Of a stretch of 10,818 nucleotides of DNA, positions 6,680 to 10,818 are shown piece after piece. Origin of the DNA: Candidatus Omnitrophota bacterium (GTDB lineage: Bacteria > Omnitrophota > Gorgyraeia > Gygaellales > Profunditerraquicolaceae); contig JAFGET010000162.1 of NCBI GenBank assembly GCA_016931435.1, positions 1 through 10,818 on the forward strand. Direction: 5' to 3'. Each line of letters opens with the position of its first letter. Positions within the stretch are counted from its first letter, which is position 1. The translations under genes and the position numbers were made by a program. Below the pieces are notes generated by a model that saw nothing but the letters and a program-made list of their open reading frames with translations, was not told the origin of the DNA and did no database searches.

Positions 6680-6706
6680 CACCCAGCATTCATATAAGCT
6701 GGGGTG
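6680..6706 (-). other. intercistronic hairpin between the RHH and secreted-protein genes
   Basis: On the minus strand CACCCCAGC (complement 6698-6706) and GCTGGGTG (complement 6680-6687) pair with one bulged C around a 10-base loop, and flanking GGG/CCC could lengthen the stem. No U-tract follows, so it is not an intrinsic terminator. It may set mRNA stability or relative expression of the two genes. Confidence 0.5.
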
Positions 6707-6724
6707 CCACCCTTAGCTGCAGGA

Positions 6725-6961
6725 TTACCGTGGCAGGTGGTGGGTATTTATCAGGACCTTTAATATCCTATCATCAAAATCTTTTTCGGATTTGATATAA
6801 TCGCCGTTAATATTGAGCTTTTTCGTAAAATCTACCAGCCATTCGATTATTTTTGCCCTGGACAATTTGAGGCCGGTTGAGAAAAGGGCGTCTTTTCCCA
6901 ACTTATCCAGGAAATCGACTTCTTGCCTGTTTAAGAATGTGACTACGCGCTCTTTGTCCAT
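6725..6961 (-). CDS. ribbon-helix-helix (CopG/Arc-type) small DNA-binding protein
   Basis: This 78-residue protein reads as an RHH regulator: a short N-terminal strand (RVVTFLN, 5-11), helix A (QEVDFLDKLGKDALF, 13-27), a turn at TGLK, and helix B starting LSRAKIIEWLVDF (33-45). The last 30 residues form a charged tail. Proteins of this fold dimerise, insert the strand pair into the DNA major groove and often bind tandem repeats cooperatively. An in-frame TAA 12 bases upstream makes the ATG at 6961 the first possible start; no good Shine-Dalgarno precedes it, so translation may be weak or dependent on leader structure. It is the first gene after the c-di-GMP riboswitch at 7167-7246. Its targets are unknown; the repeats at 3303-3330 are a candidate. 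Confidence 0.65.
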   Translation of the reverse strand: MDKERVVTFLNRQEVDFLDKLGKDALFSTGLKLSRAKIIEWLVDFTKKLNINGDYIKSEKDFDDRILKVLINTHHLPR

Positions 6962-6978
6962 AGTTTGACTTTAATAGT

Positions 6979-7002
6979 CCCGATTCCTCTTCGATCATCG
7001 GG
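6979..7002 (-). other. leader hairpin close to the RHH start
   Basis: CCCGAT and ATCGGG (6979-6984 and 6997-7002) form a 6-bp stem with a 12-base loop on either strand. On the minus strand its loop carries an AGAGGA sequence, too far (over 20 bases) from the ATG at 6961 to be a normal ribosome-binding site. Confidence 0.4.
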
Positions 7003-7003
7003 A

Positions 7004-7039
7004 TATTTTGCCTACAAAGAGTTTTTAGCAGGCAAAATA
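7004..7039 (-). other. leader hairpin overlapping the tail of the second terminator
   Basis: A 9-bp perfect stem TATTTTGCC/GGCAAAATA (7004-7012, 7031-7039) extends to 12 bp with one G-T pair. On the minus strand its 5' arm is the U-rich tail of the terminator at 7035-7068, so the two structures share sequence. Confidence 0.5.
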
Positions 7040-7068
7040 AAAACCCAGCTAGATTATAGCTGGGTTTT
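7035..7068 (-). terminator. second intrinsic terminator in the riboswitch leader
   Basis: On the minus strand AAAACCCAGCT and AGCTGGGTTTT (complements 7058-7068 and 7040-7050) form an 11-bp stem around a 7-base loop, followed by TATTTT. It lies upstream of the RHH gene, so it must be leaky or regulated if that gene is expressed from the riboswitch promoter. Confidence 0.75.
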
Positions 7069-7086
7069 AACTTATTGTTACGATTG

Positions 7087-7174
7087 AGGTTACCAATCGA
7101 GATACTTTGTCTTTACAACAAAAAACCCTAAAAGACAATATTTTAGGGCCGCTTGCGTTTCTCTTTGGTAACCT
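7087..7174. repeat. 10-bp inverted repeat linking aptamer 3' edge to downstream leader
   Basis: AGGTTACCAA (7087-7096) and TTGGTAACCT (7165-7174) are perfect complements. In the minus-strand RNA the upstream copy includes the aptamer's GGUUACC closing strand. The downstream copy could capture it, or instead fold locally through CGATTG/CAATCG (complements 7094-7099 and 7081-7086). This suggests alternative leader structures. Confidence 0.6.
7117..7148 (-). terminator. riboswitch expression-platform terminator
   Basis: On the minus strand CCCTAAAA (complement 7141-7148) and TTTTAGGG (complement 7126-7133) pair around a 7-base loop, followed by TTTTTTGTT. It begins 18 bases after the end of the c-di-GMP aptamer, the usual place for a transcription-terminating expression platform. 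Confidence 0.8.
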
Positions 7175-7246
7175 GCCTACCCGCTAAAGATCTTTTAGCG
7201 GACGCACGGCTTTGCGTCCCAGCATTACTGCTAGTTTGCCTTTATC
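7167..7246 (-). ncRNA. cyclic di-GMP-I (GEMM-I) riboswitch aptamer
   Basis: Read on the minus strand, the element shows the GEMM-I hallmarks in order: GATAAAGGCAAAC (7246-7234), a 6-bp stem capped by a GUAA (GNRA) tetraloop, GGGACGCAAAGCC (7220-7208), a second arm with an 8-bp CCGCTAAA/TTTAGCGG stem, GTAGGCA, and the closing GGTTACC (7173-7167). This agrees with the known Vc2 aptamer, including the UUACC closing strand. The G matching Vc2 G20 (7239) is kept, which favours c-di-GMP over the cGAMP-type variants that carry A there. A promoter lies just upstream and an intrinsic terminator just downstream. Whether ligand turns expression on or off cannot be read directly. Confidence 0.9.
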
Positions 7247-7288
7247 AGTAGATTTTACTGAATTATCATAAGAGCAATGATCAATTAA

Positions 7289-7317
7289 AGTATAACACGC
7301 ATTTTATTACTTTTCAA
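7289..7317 (-). promoter_or_regulatory. promoter of the c-di-GMP riboswitch transcript
   Basis: On the minus strand TTGAAA (complement 7312-7317) and TATACT (complement 7289-7294) are separated by exactly 17 bases. Transcription would begin near 7282, about 35 bases before the aptamer. Confidence 0.75.
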
Positions 7318-7424
7318 GCTTGGCAATTTATAAATTTACACATTGGTATTTTTAGTCATATGTAAGGCATTTTTTTTAAGGTCTTTTATTTCTGTAACAG
7401 CTTGATTTTATGAAAGTTGCAGGC

Positions 7425-10400
7425 TTAGTCCAGGTATATATCTATTTTTTCAATAAGTTGCGAGCGGACCTGTTCTGCGTATGGGGCGGGGATTATATCG
7501 GATGAGATCTCTACGCGGTTATTATCTTTGTCCTCAAAAGTTATTTTTTTGATTTTTGCTCTGTTACTGCTGAAGGTATTTTTAGTATTTGGGTTATGGT
7601 AGATAACAGATATCCTGCCTAAAAATTTGAAACCGTAAGTCTTTGTCTTTCTTTTAAACAACCATCCTGCTAAAATCGGGGAAAATTTTAAGTTTAATTC
7701 ATTTTTAGCGTTTACATAGAAAGGCTTTAGTCCGGTATTGATGAGCAGCCACATCTGCAGGAATTCCGCGGTCGAACCGGAAAGGCGAGCGACAAAGCCG
7801 TTGCCGTGCAGTTTGTTATCCGGAAATGCGCTGCTGACCAAAAACGAAGAGTTTTCCAGTATGCTGCGGCCATACCTCCCGGGGTTTTGAAAAGGAATAA
7901 GCGCGTTTTTAAAATCCGCGTAGAACTCCCTGTAAAGGCCTGATTTTAATACCTCAAGCAGGTATTTGTATTCCATATGCAACCAAATAGATTCGTGTTC
8001 CAGCCACCCGGTAGTAAATACCCGGCACCTGCCGATCTCTTCCGGCATCTTTTTTAAATTAGCGGTAATTTTATACATCTTAAGCTTTTTATCATAGAGA
8101 GGGCTCTTTTTAGTGGCTTTATAAAGAGATGCGGCATCTTTGGGGCTTTTGGCAAGCCTTAAGGCGTGCATTTGGGATTCTAAAAATAGAGGAAGCCTCT
8201 TTTGGGTGAATCTAAGCGGCTTTACGTAAGGAGGAGTTAACGGTTTGAATTCCGAAACTTCATTGATGAAATAGGCGTAATAAACGTTATTTTTTTTATC
8301 TTTTGCTTTTTTTATGCCTATTTCAAGCTTTTGAAAGGAGTTATCCAAAATAAGTAATAATTCCGAAGAAGACATAGGCGTTTCTTTTCCGCTGAGCCCC
8401 ATCTTTGTTTTACGGCGGTAGTCTTCCTTGAGGTTATTACTTTTATCCCAATATTGAAAATCCCTCTCAGGATTATTGTTTTCAAGGTAGGCCTTAAGCT
8501 GTTTATCCAGGCCGGTTAAAAAATCATAGACCTCTTCAGTAATGTCTATTTTATCGGGGCCGGCTTTTTGAAGGACATCTTTTATGAAGATGGCCAGGCG
8601 TTTCAGTTCCAATGTCTCACAAAGTGAAGAGCCCAAAAGCCCGGGCAGGCCGTTTAAGGCGTCATACCAGTTGGGTTTATTTGCTTCCATTTCAATGCCT
8701 ACCCCGAAGGGGTCCAGCGATGCCAATTTATTTACAAACAGGCACAGGAGCTTATTAAAAAGCGTAGTATAATAGATTTGCCCTTTTCCGTAAATAGTCC
8801 TGACTAAATGAGGCTGCTCAAGGCGCCTTTTGATCATCTCGCGCTTGGAATTACTGGCTAAAAGCGAGTGGAATTGCCTGACTGTTCCGTCTTTTAAGAT
8901 ATATTTATCTTCCCGGGGCTTTACGACTTCGGTGTTATCAAAGAAACAGAATGACTTTTTTTCAAAAAGCAGGCCTTTGAACCTTTCCGGATAGACACCT
9001 AAGTAATTTTCCAATAGATCCAGGTTGTATGTCCAGTGGTCGGTCCAGTATCCTTCGCCGTGTTCGGCTTCCTGCGTCTTTTGGCAATAGGGGATGAGCA
9101 GTTCTAAAAATTCATCAGGGGAGGCTTTTAGCTTTATATTATTTTCCAGGATAAAGATTATCAGTTCTCCCGGGGTAAAGGGCCGGCTTAAAAATTGCTC
9201 GAGTTTTTCTACGCCATCATCTATAAGGCTATTAAGTTCCGCCTTAAAATCGTTTATATTTTTTAAGGTAAGGGTTATCCCCTTTACTACAAGAGGATTA
9301 AAGCCGTCTGTCTGCAGAAGGTTAAAGAAGGTATTTATGTTTTCATCTTCTACCTGCGGGTTAAACCAGACCTCGCACCTTCTGTTCTGGTTTGCGTCGC
9401 GGTAATTACCGTTGCCTTGCGAAAAATAGGTAGCCTGGATATGGAATTTATTATAATCTCTTTCTAGGTCTCCGTGTTTTCTGGAATAAAGATAAAATAC
9501 GGACTTTTGATTCTGCGATTGCGGATTTAAAACTATGGGGTATCCTCCGCGCATGATGTTGTCAAGATAGGTCTGGCGGGCGTAAAGGTTGAATTCAGGC
9601 GAACTGCTTTCCGTGGCGATATCTTCCTGCAGTGAAGCGATCAGGTTTTTATTCTCTTCTTTTTTGAGCGCGATATATCCGGTTTTTGTTATCTTTTTTA
9701 ATGATGAATTAAGCAGTTCTTTGCTGCGCATATAACCCAGGAGGGTATAGATTTTCTTCTGGCATTTACTGCCTAATTCTACGTCTAACAAGAGCATACC
9801 GCATGGCATTTTGCTTCTATCCATCTGGGTCCTCGGGTATTTGAAGTGTTTTTCGGCCATAAACCGGCGCGGGAAAGAAAAATCCGTAACGGACCCGAAT
9901 ACCGCCTGCGGGTCTATGATAGGCCGGATCATCCTGGAATCTTTTTTATCCTGGTGGAAAGCCAGGTAGAAATTACCTCCCTTGATGTGTATTACTTCCG
10001 GCCTGTCAGTCGGATCGACATCCAATTTATAATAAGGGGCGCAATTTTTAAGGTTCTCCACGTTCATCCAGGCCTCGATCGTGCGGCTGAGTTTTTTAAG
10101 GAACAGATTGGCTGTGCCGTATGGGACGATTTGCGCCAGGCCGTCTAAAACCTGCATCTTCAGGGCGTTTCTTGAAGTATTTGTAAGCGTTAATACCCTG
10201 ACCAGCGCTGCATATGATTCAGAGGGGATGTTGAAATATTCGACTTCTGTTTTTATGCCTAAAGAGGTATTGGTTTCTTCCAGCTTTAGATCGTAAGAGC
10301 TGATACGCATTTGGTTTGCGAGCTTAAAACCTAAATTGCTGGAACCGTTATGAAAAGGTTCATAAAAGAGGCCCGCGTCTTTCTTTAATACTTTTATAAA

Positions 10401-10664
10401 GGTACGGAATCCATGAGAAGAGACCATTTGCCAGGCCCGGTTTGCGGGGAAGAATTCCAGTATAGAGTGGTCTTTATCCTTGGTGCCGCAGCTTACGATA
10501 CACTGGCCGCGGTTGACATAGAAGACCCACATCGGTATGCCGTATTTCCCGGCAATACCGGGGAAGAAATTTGCGAAGGGTTTTGAGAAGTTATAGTTCT
10601 CAATTACGAATTCCCCGCTTGAATTAAGGAAATACTTGGGATTTTTATCTTTTAAGCCTTCCAT
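7425..10664 (-). CDS. GH94-like oligosaccharide phosphorylase (cellobiose-phosphorylase superfamily), substrate unknown
   Basis: This 1079-residue protein has no signal peptide, so it is probably cytoplasmic. The opening FANFFPGIAGKYGIPMWVFY, NRGQ and DKDHSILEFFPANRAWQ (30-79) is typical of the large GH94-related phosphorylases and belongs to an N-terminal beta-sandwich. The central helical (alpha/alpha)6 region carries GEGYWTDHWTYN (536-547) and NWYDALNG (665-672). Asp668 corresponds in position and context to the general acid in the GDWNDGMN motif of GH94 enzymes. Further conserved blocks are GWLEHESIW (886-894) and RLSGSTAEFLQMW (960-972), then a C-terminal beta domain. Such enzymes split a beta-glucoside with phosphate to give a sugar 1-phosphate. 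The length is nearer the GH149/GH161 beta-1,3-glucan phosphorylases than the roughly 800-residue GH94 enzymes, so the family is unsettled. AGGA lies 8 bases before the ATG. It appears to be transcribed alone. Confidence 0.75.
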   Translation of the reverse strand: MEGLKDKNPKYFLNSSGEFVIENYNFSKPFANFFPGIAGKYGIPMWVFYVNRGQCIVSCGTKDKDHSILEFFPANRAWQMVSSHGFRTFIKVLKKDAGLFYEPFHNGSSNLGFKLANQMRISSYDLKLEETNTSLGIKTEVEYFNIPSESYAALVRVLTLTNTSRNALKMQVLDGLAQIVPYGTANLFLKKLSRTIEAWMNVENLKNCAPYYKLDVDPTDRPEVIHIKGGNFYLAFHQDKKDSRMIRPIIDPQAVFGSVTDFSFPRRFMAEKHFKYPRTQMDRSKMPCGMLLLDVELGSKCQKKIYTLLGYMRSKELLNSSLKKITKTGYIALKKEENKNLIASLQEDIATESSSPEFNLYARQTYLDNIMRGGYPIVLNPQSQNQKSVFYLYSRKHGDLERDYNKFHIQATYFSQGNGNYRDANQNRRCEVWFNPQVEDENINTFFNLLQTDGFNPLVVKGITLTLKNINDFKAELNSLIDDGVEKLEQFLSRPFTPGELIIFILENNIKLKASPDEFLELLIPYCQKTQEAEHGEGYWTDHWTYNLDLLENYLGVYPERFKGLLFEKKSFCFFDNTEVVKPREDKYILKDGTVRQFHSLLASNSKREMIKRRLEQPHLVRTIYGKGQIYYTTLFNKLLCLFVNKLASLDPFGVGIEMEANKPNWYDALNGLPGLLGSSLCETLELKRLAIFIKDVLQKAGPDKIDITEEVYDFLTGLDKQLKAYLENNNPERDFQYWDKSNNLKEDYRRKTKMGLSGKETPMSSSELLLILDNSFQKLEIGIKKAKDKKNNVYYAYFINEVSEFKPLTPPYVKPLRFTQKRLPLFLESQMHALRLAKSPKDAASLYKATKKSPLYDKKLKMYKITANLKKMPEEIGRCRVFTTGWLEHESIWLHMEYKYLLEVLKSGLYREFYADFKNALIPFQNPGRYGRSILENSSFLVSSAFPDNKLHGNGFVARLSGSTAEFLQMWLLINTGLKPFYVNAKNELNLKFSPILAGWLFKRKTKTYGFKFLGRISVIYHNPNTKNTFSSNRAKIKKITFEDKDNNRVEISSDIIPAPYAEQVRSQLIEKIDIYLD

Positions 10665-10698
10665 AAGAGCTTTCCTTTTTCTACGTAGGTATTATGAT

Positions 10699-10726
10699 AT
10701 TCTACATATTTTAGAGGTTTTGTCTA
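10699..10726 (-). promoter_or_regulatory. promoter of the phosphorylase gene
   Basis: On the minus strand TAGACA (complement 10721-10726) and TAGAAT (complement 10699-10704) are 16 bases apart, each a 5/6 match to consensus. The start codon at 10664 follows about 30 bases after the expected transcription start. Confidence 0.5.
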
Positions 10727-10746
10727 GAAAATTCTTTTACAAATGG

Positions 10747-10774
10747 TTGCCTATATTATTTTTAGTGATATAAT
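10747..10774 (+). promoter_or_regulatory. divergent promoter for a gene beyond the right edge
   Basis: TTGCCT (10747-10752) and a perfect TATAAT (10769-10774) are 16 bases apart. The resulting transcript would carry AAGGAAAG (10806-10813), a fair ribosome-binding site, just before the window ends, so the start codon should lie within a few bases outside. The region 10665-10818 is therefore a divergent intergenic region. Confidence 0.55.
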
Positions 10775-10818
10775 AAGCGTATAAGATATTGCCGCAAAAC
10801 TAGATAAGGAAAGTAAAG

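Larger units (their letters stand above)
6962..7424. other. gene-free region holding the riboswitch leader
   Basis: These 463 bases contain no convincing coding sequence. They carry, in minus-strand order, a promoter, a c-di-GMP-I aptamer, an intrinsic terminator, a long-range 10-bp inverted repeat, a second terminator and two further hairpins before the RHH start. The part at 7318-7424, downstream of the phosphorylase gene, shows no intrinsic terminator for that gene; it holds only A/T-rich sequence and a short AT palindrome (7325-7336). Confidence 0.6.

Noticed and set aside
6651..6689. Earlier ATG (6689) for the small secreted protein
   Set aside because: It would place 13 charged residues before the signal peptide; the ATG at 6650 has a proper SD and gives a standard signal sequence.
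6610..6795. 61-codon open frame on the plus strand over the RHH/secreted-protein junction
   Set aside because: It is antisense to two better supported minus-strand genes, has no ribosome-binding site and its protein shows no recognisable pattern.
7167..7246. cGAMP-sensing GEMM-I variant
   Set aside because: The base matching Vc2 G20 is G, not the A linked with cGAMP recognition.
7325..7336. AATTTATAAATT palindrome next to the riboswitch promoter
   Set aside because: It consists only of A and T in an AT-rich stretch, so it is expected by chance.
9846..10296. Open frames on the plus strand opposite the phosphorylase
   Set aside because: They are shadows of a long, well supported minus-strand gene and show no start signals or protein patterns.
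1..10818. CRISPR arrays, tRNA or rRNA genes, transposases
   Set aside because: None of the expected repeats, cloverleaf motifs or transposase patterns was seen on either strand.

Overview
The window looks like part of a Gram-negative genome of low to moderate GC content. It encodes secreted subunits with signal peptides, periplasmic PapD-like proteins and a large protein that looks like an outer-membrane beta-barrel. The style (short AT-rich intergenic regions, a GEMM-I riboswitch, a large intracellular GH94-type phosphorylase and an unusual fimbria-like cluster) would fit an uncultivated lineage such as Candidatus Omnitrophota. That placement is inference from style only; no marker gene is present.

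Left edge to 6404 (+ strand) is a five-gene surface-fibre cluster: secreted subunit A, chaperone-like protein A, secreted subunit B, chaperone-like protein B, then a 993-residue putative export barrel. The two subunits are paralogues of each other and so are the two chaperone-like proteins, so the cluster reads as a duplicated subunit-chaperone pair followed by an exporter. The subunit genes have their own promoter and a 150-base leader with a 14-bp palindrome. A strong intrinsic terminator directly after subunit A probably lets it be made in excess as the major subunit. The barrel gene has a separate, near-consensus promoter preceded by three direct repeats spaced exactly 10 bp apart. The barrel protein carries TPR repeats, a secretin-type pilus N-domain and two C-terminal SdrD-B-like domains. 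This is not the architecture of PapC/FimD ushers, and it is the best candidate here for an undescribed system.

6414 to 7317 (- strand) is a small unit under a clear cyclic-di-GMP-I (GEMM-I) riboswitch: promoter, aptamer, intrinsic terminator, further hairpins including a second terminator, a ribbon-helix-helix (RHH) regulator gene, then a small secreted two-cysteine protein. It converges on the fibre cluster with only 9 bases between stop codons. Because c-di-GMP generally controls adhesion and surface fibres, and RHH proteins bind tandem repeats, the RHH protein may link c-di-GMP to the fibre promoters. That is a hypothesis.

7425 to 10664 (- strand) is a 1079-residue GH94-like oligosaccharide phosphorylase of unknown substrate, with its own promoter and Shine-Dalgarno (SD) site. 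A divergent promoter and ribosome-binding site at the right edge point to a gene just outside the window. At the left edge a minus-strand start codon with a good SD site marks the beginning of another gene.
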